The notes under the pieces are model-generated. The model was not told the origin of the DNA. It worked only from the letters and a program-made list of their open reading frames with translations, and made no database searches. The translations under genes were made by a program, and so were the position numbers. 64,000 nucleotides of DNA from Tachypleus tridentatus. Its lineage: Eukaryota; Arthropoda; Merostomata; Xiphosura; Limulidae. Of this stretch, positions 1 to 12,499 are shown one piece after another; the first letter of the stretch is position 1; each line of letters starts with the position of its first letter. The DNA is taken from NCBI RefSeq assembly GCF_004210375.1, contig NC_134830.1, forward strand, positions 5,332,001 through 5,396,000. Reading direction: 5' to 3'.

Positions 1-590
1 CAAATGTCAAACAAGTATAATTTACTGAAGTCTTACTGTTATGACTTTTCTTCAGTTAGCAGTGCACTCTACAACAATGATTATATTCAAATAAATGGTC
101 ACTGGTTAACTTAGCAGTCATACAATTCTTGGGTATACTGTATGAATACTGACAAAAATCATGATTATATAAATATCCTGGAATTGTACTCATTCCTTTA
201 GGACAGACAATCGACTCACTTGTGTGAAAACAAAACAAAAATACAGAAAGATGTGAAAATAAGTTTTAATAAATAGATTAAGCTACAAATACAATTAGTA
301 TATAACACAATCTATTGAAGTTTTATTTTTTCCAGTTACTAAAAAAGACTATTACAAAATAATCACGTTTCTAGCTCTGCCTAATTTCCATCTGTCTCGA
401 CTTCATAGTTTGCTAAAAATTATAATCTAAGCTGAATGTATCTAAACTCCAAAACAAAAACACAATTCGATCTACTTGCTGGCTGGCTGACTCCAACTTC
501 AGTTTGAACTGTTACTACTGATTCTACTTACTCTAATGACATCAACTGATGTACTTCATAGTTTTATATGAAGCTAAGGTAAGCTATCAA
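1..590. other. AT-rich stretch without recognised gene
   Basis: No coding exon, RNA gene or transposon could be recognised on either strand. Short open frames here show no domain-like pattern and have no convincing splice context. Confidence 0.4.
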
Positions 591-837
591 TTTTCATGAT
601 ACATAATGTGGCAGCAACTCATTACTGTATCAAACAGAACAGAAACAAACTTCTAGTGACATTACAAAACAATGTTGTTAAACAGTAGCAACTCATTATT
701 ACTGTATCAAACAGAAATACAAAATTTTATCTAACACCACAAACAATACTGTTAAACAGAAGTCATTATTATTGCATCAGATGGAATAGATACAAACTTT
801 TATCTAACATCACAAACAATATTGTTAAACAGTCCAA
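590..837. repeat. Degenerate minisatellite, left half
   Basis: Three to four diverged copies of a roughly 70-bp unit built around CAGTAGCAACTCATTATTA, CTGTATCAAACAGAA and ACATCACAAACAATATTGTT. The same unit resumes after the Penelope-like insert at 1334, so the two halves were probably one array. Confidence 0.6.
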
Positions 838-1333
838 GATGAGGAGAAAACCCACTTGTAGAGAAAATTATATATTTAAAAACAGCTGGTATGGGTAGAG
901 AAAGCACTATGTAGAGGAGCGAACAATGTTTTGACCTTCTTTAGTCACCATTACGTTCACAAAGAAAGAAAGAGTTTTTGACCACCTGTTTGAAGATGGT
1001 TGTGTAATTTAGTTTAGGAATGTAGATGGCGTGCTTAGATGTTGGATTATATTTATTAATATAGGTATAAAGGTGTTTCTTTGTATTGGTTTATTTTGGG
1101 CTTGAGTCATTGTATAAATAAGGATTCTTTAATTTTGCGTTTGTTTATGTTTGTTTCTTTATTTAGTATTTGGGTGTTTTCTCTAGTTATGTTGTGTTTA
1201 CTTGATTTGCAGCTACTGGTCAGTAACCCTTTCTTTCTTTGTGAACCTGATGACGACCGAAGAAGGTCGAAATGTTGTTCGCTCCTCTATTAGTGCCTTC
1301 TCTACCCATACCAGCCGTTTTTAAATATATAAT
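838..1333 (-). mobile_element. Penelope-like retroelement remnant (GIY-YIG tail plus terminal repeats)
   Basis: On the minus strand at about 1230-1070 a decayed frame reads through motifs such as ENTQILNKETNINKRKIKE and ends KETPLYLY, which I recognise as the C-terminal tail of the GIY-YIG endonuclease of Penelope-like elements; an in-frame stop follows SLFIQ. The piece is flanked by inverted copies of one terminal sequence: ACCCACTTGTAGAGAAA near 848 with AACAATGTTTTGACCTTCTT near 923, mirrored by GAAGGTCGAAATGTTGTTCG near 1262. This matches 5'-truncated Penelope elements carrying inverted pLTR pieces. The reverse transcriptase is absent. Boundaries are approximate. Confidence 0.7.
1241..1282 (+). 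other. Hammerhead-ribozyme-like motif in Penelope terminal repeat
   Basis: The order is GTGAAC, CTGATGA, a GACC/GGTC hairpin with a six-base loop, GAAA, four bases, then GTTCGC. GTGAAC can pair with GTTCGC (six pairs, one G-U) as stem I, CTGATGA and GAAA match the two conserved core strands, and stem III would be minimal. One extra C follows the first core box, so this copy may be inactive. Hammerhead motifs in Penelope-like elements are published knowledge; this assignment is by eye. Confidence 0.4.
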
Positions 1334-1515
1334 TGATAAACAGTAGCAAGTCATTATTACTGTATCAGACAGAATAGATACAAACTTCTATGTAACATCA
1401 CATACAATATCGTTACACAGTAGCAAGCCATTATTATTGTATCAGATGGTATAGATGCAAAGTGTTATGTATCATCACATACAATATCGTTACACAGTAG
1501 CATGTCATTATTAGT
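1334..1515. repeat. Degenerate minisatellite, right half
   Basis: Two to three copies of the ~70-bp unit seen at 590-837 (CAGTAGCAAGTCATTATTA, CTGTATCAGACAGAATAGAT, ACATCACATACAATATCGTT). It continues the left half across the Penelope-like insert. Confidence 0.6.
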
Positions 1516-4500
1516 TTGTAAACTGAACCTTTATAAGGTATATACAGCAGCTTCAGGTTGTTTTGTCAGGAAGTTTCCAAGACAAATAATTAAGAGTAAA
1601 CAGTATAAATAAACACAACTATTAGGATGTCTCTTGATTCATTTTATTTCTTTGATAAACTGGACCAAGGTAACTCCCCATCCTGGACATCCTCAAAACA
1701 ATATATAGAAGGATGGTCAGGTGGCACATATACATCTTTGTAGCTATGCATATAATGATATGCGAAGTAATGTCTATTCAGGATCATAGTGCAATGCATA
1801 CACTAATTTGTACTTACAATGGAAGATTCTCAGGAGATAACACTACATAACACAAATACATAAACTATATACCACAAATTTTGTTCCTGGATAGTATGTG
1901 TTATTTCTTAATTACTTATGTTGTAAAAGTACAGAAAATGACCATTATTCCCTTCAAACTTTGCTTTTGTGACCTGAATAATGAAATTTAGAAATTAAAC
2001 TATTTTCTATGTAAAAATGAACAAATTTGCACATTTTCATTTACATAAGGTCTGAATAAAACAACATATGAATCAAGATTTAGATGTATTTATACTAAAG
2101 TTACACAAAAATGTTTAGAATTGAGTAGTTTTTCAAGATTTGAGACTGTAATGTAAATCACTTTCACGTATCAGACCCCAAATATAGTCTCCTATCATGT
2201 TTTCGTTATACACTCCCAGGTCACAAAAGCAAAGTTTGAAGAGAAAAATAGGTCTTTTCCATTTACTAAAATTAGGCATAAGCAATTGGGAAATAACACT
2301 TTCTGCCCAGGAATAGGAAAAAGTTAAAATTTTGTTACACAGTGTTATTAATAAATAGATATGCTAATGTCATCAAGGTTCCGAAATCCTGATGCCAATC
2401 ATGTTAGAGGTTATCCACAGAAAATTGAAAAGATCTCAGCAGATCCAAGAATGGGCTTTACAACTATAAGACAGAACAGTGGAAACACTGAAAGTTTTTA
2501 GCTGCAAGCTGAAAAATGGTCACCTTGTCACTATTTTATTGAATGCTACATAAGGATGTACACATGGAGGTTGGAATCATACCAGTCATCATTAGCCATC
2601 AAATGGCATCCTTTGTCCATTTTCAGTAAGTGTCACCCTCTCGTAGAGAATCCACAGAGAGGCTGGAATATTATCTTGAACAATTGCAAAGATATATTTA
2701 TACATATAAGATTCCCATCTGATACCCCTGTACTGGTAAAAAAGGTTCTGAACAGAATAGTTACACTTGGATAATCACAGATATGCATCCAAGTAAAAAT
2801 ACGCAGCTTTTACAAAGAACTTGCATGTTAGGAATTCAATTTGACTAGAAAACAAAATATATGGGAATATCACAGTAAAGAAGACAAATGAAAAGCATTG
2901 TCAGGATATAAAAACCATCCTTCTGAGCTCCATGATCTACTGTGGTAGGTGATATTACAATGGCTAGCTTTTCTTACAGCCTGTGTCTTAGGTAATATGT
3001 TTACAGGACCTTCTGAGAAAATAAAGTATAAAAAGTCTTAAAGACACAGATATCTGGCTGATACAAATAATAAAAAATTTGAAAAAAAGACAAGCCAGGA
3101 AAACATTAAACAGAATTCTCATTTAGTACAGAGCCTATAAGTTTTCAGAATAACGACTCAGGAGGTCATGGAATAATGGGGAGGAAAGAGACTGATGGCT
3201 TTCATGGTATTTGAAAGTGCAACCAAAAAAATGATAAGCTGCAGTTATGAAACTAATACACAAAAAAAAGAAGAAATATGTGATGACGTTGAGACAAACC
3301 AGAAATATCAAATCTAATGCACCAACTCCATAAGGTTGCTCAACAACACCAATTATGATTAACAGCCAGGGAAGAGTGTTGGCAAAAATGGACTTCTATT
3401 TGAGCCACTCAAGAAGATAATCCAGCTTCTGGGACTGTACACAATCTGACACTAAGAGACTATGACTGTACATTTATAATTTAACCACAACTGGAGCTCA
3501 AGTGATAAAAAAAGGTAGTTATGATACATAACAATGGGTCCTAAATCAGATGACACTGAAAAACAAGGTTCCATTGGAGTTACCACATGTGAGTACGTTC
3601 TAAGAAAATGACTTTGTAAAGTGAAGCCATCACCCCTGTTCTGCTTTGGTGGAAGGTGTGTAAAATAGAAGAGTATGCACATGAGATTCCAAAACTTCCA
3701 ATGCTAAGAGAAAAAGCTAATGTTTACCTTAAATTTTATTTGTCCGAAACCTCAGATTCTGCAAATGTTCTGTTGGTAATAAGCAAGATTTGGAATTGTG
3801 AGTAATCTACTCCAGAGAAATATAATCATCTGGGTAGTCAAACAGATCCTGTGTGAAAGATTGGATAGGCAAAATGGTTAGAATAAGCCAATGCAACATC
3901 AATAAAAATGACTTACAAGCATTCTGGCTATTCAACACAAAATGAATGGAACCAAAAGGGATGGGCAATACCCTCAATAACAGACAATTTCAATCTCATG
4001 TTTTCCATTTTGAAGTGAAGCATTTCTTGGCAAAGAGTGAGTAATGACAGAACAATACAAATTTCTTCAGACCAAAAACCTGGAAAAGCATGATAAAAAA
4101 GTCTGACAAATTCCTTTTGAAGACCTTAAATTACTGATCCAAAATATGTGACAAAATTGATAAAATAAAGAAGAGAAAAGACTGGATAAACAGAAAGAAA
4201 AGTAAGGTAAAGACCTTATTGAAAGATATGTCTAACCAAAGATCCAATAGTCAAAGTCCTTGCAAGTGAAAAAATAATTTAAAACAACCCTCAGATAATC
4301 CAGATGGTAAATTCATCCTGAACAGAATGGAGTATTTAGGATATCATCAACTTTGGATACTTCTTAAACTGGCCACTTGTTAGTGTCAAAAGGAACAAGC
4401 AGAAGTAGAAAACACCAAATGGGAAGACAGGATGAACATTACTTATTGATCCTATCACAGTGGAATGATGACCAGAAACAAATAGAGATGTTGTAACCCT

Positions 4501-5600
4501 AACTCCCTCCTGCTGTTGTGCTTCTCCTGTCTGGGAAACTAGTTCATAAGAAATTCTTGCAAAAACTCAAATGAAACTGGAGAGAAGCTCACTGGAAGTC
4601 AACTGAAATGCTGGGGGAGAGAAAGGAGTACCTGGCAATCATTAGTGGCTAATGTGTCAAAGGAACATAACAGCCACATGTTAAACTACAATAGTAACAT
4701 TAGTGACTAAGGTGTCAAAGGAACATAACAGCCACATGTTAATAGAAACTACATTAGTAACATTAGCTAATAATTCCACTGAAGATGTCTTAAATCAGAC
4801 AAATCTAACATCCAAAGCAGAAAACTGATGATGGGTCAAAGACTTCTCCCCCTTCATAACTCATCTGAAGGTTAAGAACCTGCTAAAGTACCTCTCTTTG
4901 CATTACAAAATCAAAAATATAAAAACTGGTATTTTGTTTCAAATTCTTAGAGCAGTAGCATTGACCATAAACCAAGAGAACATACTTCTATATCAGGGCT
5001 AGCTGACAATCCTATGTTGTAGACATGAAATCAAATAGGTTTGGACATATCATTCATGTTCATCATCACAAGGGAAAACGAGTGGATGTTCAGTAATTTG
5101 AGCATCCACATCATCATAAAGCCTTCTAGGGACATCAGAAGAATATCTGGCATTAACAGCCTAAATACATTGATAAGTATTATAATCACAAGATCTCTCT
5201 ACAAACTAGAACCACAATAAATGAGTAAGACCTCAAAAGAAAGTGCCAAATGTCTAATAACAGTATGAGAGTAATTGGAGATTCAAATTAAAAGTGAACA
5301 AAGTTAACAGCACAACTGCCAAAAATATGATCAACCCAGATTATGGCAGAATAAAAGAGTTTATGCACATTATTCTGGTGTATATGCAGTAAATCGCATG
5401 AAAGATGAAAGAACTTTAGCTAAATTGTCAAGTGACCTTCGTGTGTTAAGGGCATATGGTTGTTGAGAACAAGTTGAGGCTTTCAGTATTTCAGCGGTAA
5501 GTTTATCTGACTTACAGTTATTTTAGTTAATGTTATCCTTTTAATACATTCATACAATGAATAAGATAGCTATAAGTAACTTTTTATATTTCCAAATAAA
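1516..5600. other. Long stretch without recognised gene
   Basis: About 4 kb of AT-rich sequence. The open frames near 2556-2774 (+) and 3452-3682 (-) have no recognisable domain and no paired splice context. A roughly 62-bp direct duplication lies near 4645-4765, containing GTGTCAAAGGAACATAACAG twice. The even, A-rich composition of 2400-5300 could be an old unrecognised retroposon, but I see no diagnostic motif. Confidence 0.35.
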
Positions 5601-6040
5601 CTGCACAGTGCTAAGAAAAACATTAACACTCATCACAATCTTCACTGCACAGTGCTACGGAAAACATTAACACTCATCACAATCTTCACTGCACAGTGCT
5701 AAGGAAAACATTAACATTCATCACAATCTTCACTGCACAGTGCTAAGGAAAACATTAACACTCATCACAATCTTCACTGCACAGTGCTAAGAAAAACATT
5801 AACATTCATCACAATCTTCACTGCACAGTGCTAAGGAAAACATTAACACTCATCACAATCTTCACTGCACAGTGCTAAGGAAAACATTAACACTCATCAC
5901 AATCTTCACTGCACAGTGCTAAGAAAAACATTAACACTCATCACAATCTTCACTGCACAGTGCTAAGAAAAACATTAACACTCATCACAATCTTCACTGC
6001 ACAGTGCTAAGGAAAACATTAACACTCATCACAATCTTCT
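5601..6040. repeat. 44-bp minisatellite, 10 copies
   Basis: Ten head-to-tail copies spaced exactly 44 bp, starting CTGCACAGTGCTAAGGAAAA. Units differ at only a few positions (AAGAAA/AAGGAA, CACTCATC/CATTCATC). Each unit has the palindrome CACTGCACAGTG at its junction. There are no unique spacers, so this is not CRISPR-like. Confidence 0.95.
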
Positions 6041-6335
6041 TCTACATCAAATTATAAGATGTGAGCAACAATTCAATCAATTTTAAGTACATCAACTTCA
6101 TAAACCAACCTCCTAGTAACCGTTATGTTTTATAAAATATTACACTAAACCTTAGTAAATGTACATTTTAGTCTGTGTTTAAATAATATACATTAAAATA
6201 GGTTGTATATTTGTTTATTATTTTAACTGGTTGATTAGTTGGGAGTTCGAAAACAAAATACTACTAGTGAATGAAATAAATCAAATGAAATGTTACTGAA
6301 AATCCTAGAAATTAGAATATTCTTGTACAAGTTCG

Positions 6336-8076
6336 AAATGAAAAGCAGTGTTGAAACACCTCCTGGATTAATAGATATATCAAATGAAAAGCAGTGCTGA
6401 AATACCTCCTGGATTAATAGATATATCAAATGAATAGCAGTGTTCAAATACCTCCTGGATTAATAGATATATCAAATGAAAAGCAGTGTTCAAATACCTC
6501 CTGGATTAATAGATATATCAAATGAAAAGCAGTGTTGAAATACCTCCTGGATTAATAGATATATCAAATGAATAGCAGTGTTCAAATACCTCCTGGATTA
6601 ATAGATATATCAAATGAAAAGCAGTGTTGAAAAACCTCCTGGATTAATAGATATATCAAATGAAAAGCAGTGTTGAAATACCTCCTGGATTAATAGATAT
6701 ATCAAATGAAAAGCAGTGCTGAAATACCTTCTGGATTAATAGATATATCAAATGAAAAGCAGTGCTGAAATACCTCCTGGATTAATAGATATATCAAATG
6801 AAAAGCAGTGTTGAAATACCTCCTAGATTAATAGATATATGAAATGAAAAGCAATGTTGAAATACCTCCTGGATTAATAGATATATCAAATGAAAAGCAA
6901 TGTTGAAATACCTCCTGGATTAATAGATATATCAAATGAAAAGCAGTGTTGAAATACCTCCTGGATTAATAGATATATCAAATGAAAAGCAGTATTGAAA
7001 TACCTCCTGGATTAGTAGATATATCAAATGAAAAGCAGTGCTGAAATACCTCCTGGATTAATAGATATACCAAATGAAAAGCAGTGTTGAAATACCTCCT
7101 GGATTAATAGATATATCAAATGAAAAGCAGTGTTGAAATACCTCCTGGATTAATAGATATATCAAATGAAAAGCAGTGTTGAAATACCTCCTGGATTAAT
7201 AGATATATCAAATGAAAAGCAGTGTTGAAATACCTCCTGGATTAATAGATATATCAAAAGAAAAGCAGTGTTGAAATACCTCCTGGATTAATAGGTATAT
7301 CAAATGAAAAGCAGTGTTGAAATACCTCCTGGATTAATAGATATATCAAATGAAAAGCAGTGTTGAAATACCTCCTGGATTAATAGATATATCAAATGAA
7401 AAGCAATGCTGAAATACCTCCTGGATTAATAGATATATCAAATGAAAAGCAGTGCTGAAATACCTCCTGGATTAATAGATATACCAAATGAAAAGCAGTG
7501 TTGAAATACCTCCTGGATTAATAGATATATCAAATGAAAACCAGTACTGAAATACCTCCTGGATTAATAGATATATCAAATGAAAACCAGTACTGAAATA
7601 CCTCCTGGATTAATAGATATACGAAATGAAAAGCAATGTTGAAATACCTCCTAGATTAATAGATATATCAATTGAAAAGCAGTGTTGAAATACCTCCTGG
7701 ATTAATAGATATATCAAATGAAAAGCAGTGTTGAAATACCTCCTGGATTAATAGATATATCAAATGAAAAGCAGTGTTGAAATACCTCCTGGATTAATAG
7801 ATATATCAAATGAAATGCAGTGTTGAAATACCTCCTGGATTAATAGATATATCAAATGAAAAGCAGTGTTGAAATACCTCCTGGATTAATAGATATATCA
7901 AATGAAAAGCAATGTTGAAATACCTCCTGGATTAATAGATATATCAAATGAAAAGCAATGTTGAAATACCTCCTGGATTAATAGATATATTAAATGAAAA
8001 GCAGTGTTGAAGTACCTCCTGGATTAATAGACATATCAAATGAAAAGAAATGTTGAAATACCTCCTGGATTAATAG
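6336..8076. repeat. 46-bp minisatellite, about 38 copies
   Basis: Head-to-tail units of 46 bp with core GAAATACCTCCTGGATTAAT followed by AGATATATCAAATGAAAAGC. Copies are about 90-98% alike. Variants such as GTGTT/GTGCT/GTATT and ACCAGTACTG are spread through the array, suggesting ongoing homogenisation. Confidence 0.95.
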
Positions 8077-8199
8077 CAACTGTTTATAATCCAATGCTTC
8101 TACTTACCTGTTTAGCTAAATAATATATATTTTCAACCAGTTAGGCAGCTGTGTTATAAAAAAAGTTTCATTTGCACATACAGAGAATGATGTCACTTT

Positions 8200-8712
8200 C
8201 TGCATGAAACTCACCTAAATTTGATGTTGGTATCCAACCCCTGCATCATTTAAATATGGTATTCTAGCCATTCTGCATGCAGAGGTAAGGTATCATCTTG
8301 GAAGTTAACCCACAGTTAAATAGGAGCAAACCACATAGACAGATACAAGATTAGCCAAGCTATTGCGTGTGCAGAGGTGAAGTATTGTCTTGGAAGTTAA
8401 CTCATGGTTACTGGTATGCAAACTATATAGGTAGATGCACAACGTGTCAAGCTGTTGTGTATGTGGAGGTGAGTTGTGATTTTGGACTTTGAAAGTTAAC
8501 TCACAGTTATTTGCATGCAGATGCATGATGGGCCAAGCTATTGTGTGTATAGAGGTGAGTTATCATTTAAGAAGTCAACTCACAGTTATTGGTATCAGAT
8601 GCAAGATGAGCCAAGCTATTACGTGTGTAGAGGTGAGATATCGTCTTGTAAGTTAACTCAGAGTTATTGGTATCCAGATGCACAATGGGCCAACCTGTGT
8701 AGAGGTAAGATA
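8200..8712. repeat. Degenerate tandem repeat, ~80-98 bp units
   Basis: About five diverged copies containing GGAAGTTAACTCACAGTTA, a GCCAAGCTATTG-like segment and AGAGGTGAG. Spacing varies from 78 to 98 bp, so the array is old. The short plus-strand frame at 8515-8832 is produced by the repeat. Confidence 0.75.
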
Positions 8713-8879
8713 CTGTTTCAGAACATTTGTATTTATGTTAGCCTTCAGAAGGTAAACACAACTGAAAATAATAAAAAGTTCACAACACAAAAAACATTAC
8801 AATGTAATACATGTTATTTCTATATTTTATAAGTCAGCCTCTACTGTAAAATTTCATTTTTGGTACTAAGTAAATGTTT

Positions 8880-8995
8880 GCTGGTGGCTCAGCAGTAAGC
8901 TTGAGAGCTTATAACATTAAAATTTATGGGCTGATCCCTGTCATGAACGTAGTGCAAGTAGCATATTCTGAAGTTTTGTGCTTAAAACAAACATA
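8880..8995 (+). mobile_element. Diverged tRNA-derived SINE (family 2)
   Basis: A decayed tRNA-like head (GGTGGCTCAGCAGTAAGC, then GAGCTTATAAC and a weak B-box region TGGGCTGATCCC) is followed by a tail resembling the intact family member at 60528-60643. It aligns in order but is heavily mutated. Confidence 0.4.
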
Positions 8996-9554
8996 ACTGA
9001 TTTGAACAATCTTTATAAATTACTTTAATGTATCAAGAGATGGCTTTTTAATGAGTATGTTACCTAAGAAAATCTTACACCCATCTGACGTTCCTTATAG
9101 TTATCTACTTAATGCTATAGGCTGAACTACACAATCCTTAATTTTCTTCAAATATATCATTTTTATTAGATTTTTACTGTCAGAGTTTTGCAGAGTTCTA
9201 GACACAATTCTGAACTTAAAATAAATACACTTAGTTTTAAGCTTTGAAATAAGCTGTTCTGTTCAGATTAAAGTTTCTGTTTGTCAACTTGATAATCCAA
9301 GATCAGATTCTGATGCAGTTTTCATTGGGTGCACATACTGTATAGACTTTTATGGTGTTCATTCAGTTCTTAATGGTTTTATTGAGTTCAGATCTCTTTA
9401 ATAAAACCTTTCAAACCAATAGTCCAAGGACACACACAAGATATAAAATAAGGTGAATTTGTGCTTCTGATGTTTCAGTTTCAAAAACTGAACAATTTGA
9501 GTTGCATAATTTTATTAAATTTATATATCCAGTGAAATAAATGTTTCAAATATA

Positions 9555-10013
9555 TCGGAAGGTGGTAGCAGTTCCATTAGAACATACAATCATCCAAATA
9601 TTTTAGCAGTCTTCCTACAACACACTATTGCTAGCAAGTGGTAAAAGTTCTCCTAAAACGTGCAATCACCAAAAACTGGTAACAGTCCTCCCTCTCCAAG
9701 AAACTCCAGAAAGTAGTAGCAGTCCCCTCTTTAGAATATACAACTACAGGAAAGTTGTAGAAGTCTCCCTAGAACATACAATCACTGTTTCCTAGAACAT
9801 ACAATAATCAGAAAGTTGTGGCACCCAACCCCCACTTCAGAATATACAACTACAAGAAAGTGGTAGGAGTCCCTCCAGTACATACAATCACTGGAAGGTG
9901 GTAACAGTACCATTACCATCAGATGTTTCAGAACCCCCTAGAATGTCAAATCACCAGAAATTCATATTGTATCCTAAAAATACCTAAACATTGTAGCATT
10001 CTCTCAAAACATA
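9555..10013. repeat. Degenerate flank of the 44-bp array
   Basis: About ten strongly diverged units with the pattern AGTGGTAGCAGTCC ... AGAACATACAATCA, recognisably related to the homogeneous array that follows. Lengths are irregular. Confidence 0.7.
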
Positions 10014-11030
10014 TCACAAAGTGGTAACAATCTCCCTGCCCCCAGAACATAAAACAATCACAAAACGGTAACAATCTCCCTGCCCCCAGAACATAAAACA
10101 ATCACAAAGTGGTAACAATCTCCCTGCCCCCAGAACATACAACAATCACAAAGTGGTAACAGTCTCCCTGCCCCCAGAACATACAACAATCACAAAGTGG
10201 TAACAATCTCCCTGCCCCCAGAACATACAACAATCACAAAGTGGTAACAGTCTCCCTGCCCCCAGAACATACAACAATCAAAAAGTGGTAACAGTCTCCC
10301 TATCCCCAGAACATAAAACAATCACAAAGTGGTAACAGTCTCCCTATCCCCAGAACATAAAACAATCACAAAGTGGTAACAATCTCCCTGCCCCCAGAAC
10401 ATAAAACAATCACAAAGTGGTAACAGTCTCCCTGCCTCCAGGACATAAAACAATCACAAAGTGGTAACAGTCTCCCTGCCTCCAGGACATAAAACAATCA
10501 CAAAGTGGTAACAGTCTCCCTGCCTCCAGGACATAAAACAATCACAAAGTGGTAACAGTCTCCCTGCCTCCAGGACATAAAACAATCACAAAGTGGTAAC
10601 AGTCTCCCTGCCTCCAGGACATAAAACAATCACAAAGTGGTAACAGTCTCCCTGCCTCCAGGACATAAAACAATCACAAAGTGGTAACAGTCTCCCTGTC
10701 CCCAGGACATAAAACAATCACAAAGTGGTAACAGTCTCCCTGTCCCCAGAACATAAACCAATCACAAAGTGGTAACAGTCTCCCTGCCCCCAGAACATAC
10801 AACAATCAAAAAGTGGTAACAGTCTCCTGCCCCCAAAACATAAAACAATCAAAAAGTGGTAACAGTCTCCCTGCCCCCAAAACATAAAACAATCACAAAG
10901 TGGTAACAGTCTCCCTGCCCCCAGGACATAAAACAATCACAAAGTGGTAACAGTCTCCCTGCCCCCAGAACATAAAACAATCACAAAGTGGTAACAGTCT
11001 CCCTACCCCTGAAACATAAAACATACAGCA
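10014..11030. repeat. 44-bp minisatellite, about 23 copies
   Basis: Near-identical units of 44 bp containing CACAAAGTGGTAACAGTCTC and CCTGCCCCCAGAACATAAAA. Runs of one variant (CCTCCAGGACAT) are adjacent, showing local block expansion. The minus-strand frames at 10718-11096, rich in CFMFWGQGDCYHF-like strings, are translations of the repeat and not genes. Confidence 0.95.
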
Positions 11031-12294
11031 ACTGGAATGCCCTAAATAATATGTAGCCACTAAATACTTACTGAAGTAAATCTTTAAGAAATACATAAAC
11101 TATTAGCTACTTTTCAAGGACTGTTCATGACCACTTACCTTCTAATCACCCAAGAAATACTGTACTAGACTTCTTACCTTCTGACACCCAAGGGTTAAGA
11201 AATACTGTACTAGACTTCTTACCTTCTAAAATGTTAAGAACTTTGCACTAGCTTGGAATGTTATTCTAATAACAGAATATATTATATGATGTGTAAAGAA
11301 ACTACTTGTCCAACAGTAAATAACAGCATTAAGATGTCGGGCAACAAGAATACCACATGCAATGCTTACAACAAAAGGTTTCTAAGCTCATCCATTTGAT
11401 GAACATCTCACATAAGTTATTGACATGAATGTAGGCCTAAGAACTAACTATTAGAAGTTTCAACATTTTGAAATAATGTATACAAATACTCCTGTACAAG
11501 GAAGGATCACCAGCCAATCCTGAACCAACAAAAGCAGGCCTTGGTTTACTGATTAGAAAAACATTGTTCTCAACAGATTTGGGAGAATTTGATGAATGGT
11601 CAAAATGACAGAAATCCACCAAGTGGCAACCATTTCTTAACCCAGTCTTTGTGGCTTTTTTTCTGTTCAGAAATTAAATTTACATTTCTGGGAATGTTGA
11701 ATTTGATCTGTCAGTCCCAAAATCTAAGTAGCTCTTTTCCAACCTCAAGGAAAGGAACATGTTGAGTTTAGACTAATTCTGCTGTTTATAACATGAGAAG
11801 TAAACAGCAACAGATGAATAGAAATGTCATCCACCATTCCCCAAAAAAAAACTTTTCAGTCAAGGGAATAAACTGTAAATAGAGCCCCAAAAAATGCCAA
11901 TGGACAAGGAAATGACAAAGGTTACAAATGTTATCTTTCCTTTATCCACAAGTTAGTATTATCTCTGACCTTCAGATTTCAACATGAAATCCTGAGATTG
12001 ACTTGAATCATGTTAACAACTAATTAATTGATAATGTCAACAAATTACTGAAAAACTAATGAAACATCAGTTTTAGATTATGTTTACGTCAGGATTCTTA
12101 AGAAAATCATAAATCAGATACGCATGTCTCACTCTTCTACTTTTGGTAGATCAACAAATAGTGGTCAGGTACCTGAAAATTGGAGAAATAATATTTCTTC
12201 TATTTTAAATGTGAATAACAAAATTATAGTTGAACTTGTCTCACTTCTCTAGCAAAAAAAAAGTTAAGACAGTCCAATGAAAGAAGTTTCAAAT
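11031..12294. other. Stretch without recognised gene
   Basis: AT-rich sequence. A near-perfect direct duplication (AGAAATACTGTACTAGACTT followed by CTTACCTTCT) is present at about 11154-11228. No exon or transposon was recognised. Confidence 0.4.
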
Positions 12295-12499
12295 AATACT
12301 TTAGTAAAAGGAAGTATCACATCAATACTTTAGTGAAAGGAAGTATCACATCAATACTTTAGTGAAAGGAAGTATCACATCAATACTTTAGTGAAAGGAA
12401 GTATCACATCAATACTTTAGTGAAAGGAAGTATCACATCAATACTTTAGTAAAAGGAAGTATCACATCAATACTTTAGTGAAAGGTAGTATCACATCAA
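12295..12499. repeat. 29-bp minisatellite, 7 copies
   Basis: Seven tandem copies of a 29-bp unit beginning AATACTTTAGTGAAAGGAAG and ending TATCACATC. Only single-base differences (GTAAAAGG, AAAGGTAG) are seen. Confidence 0.95.

Noticed and set aside
5601-8076. CRISPR-like array
   Set aside because: Units are contiguous tandem repeats without unique spacers, in an animal genome with spliced genes.
10718-11096. Minus-strand frames with repeated CFMFWGQGDCYHF-like strings
   Set aside because: Translations of the 44-bp minisatellite; the frame shifts between units because 44 is not a multiple of three.
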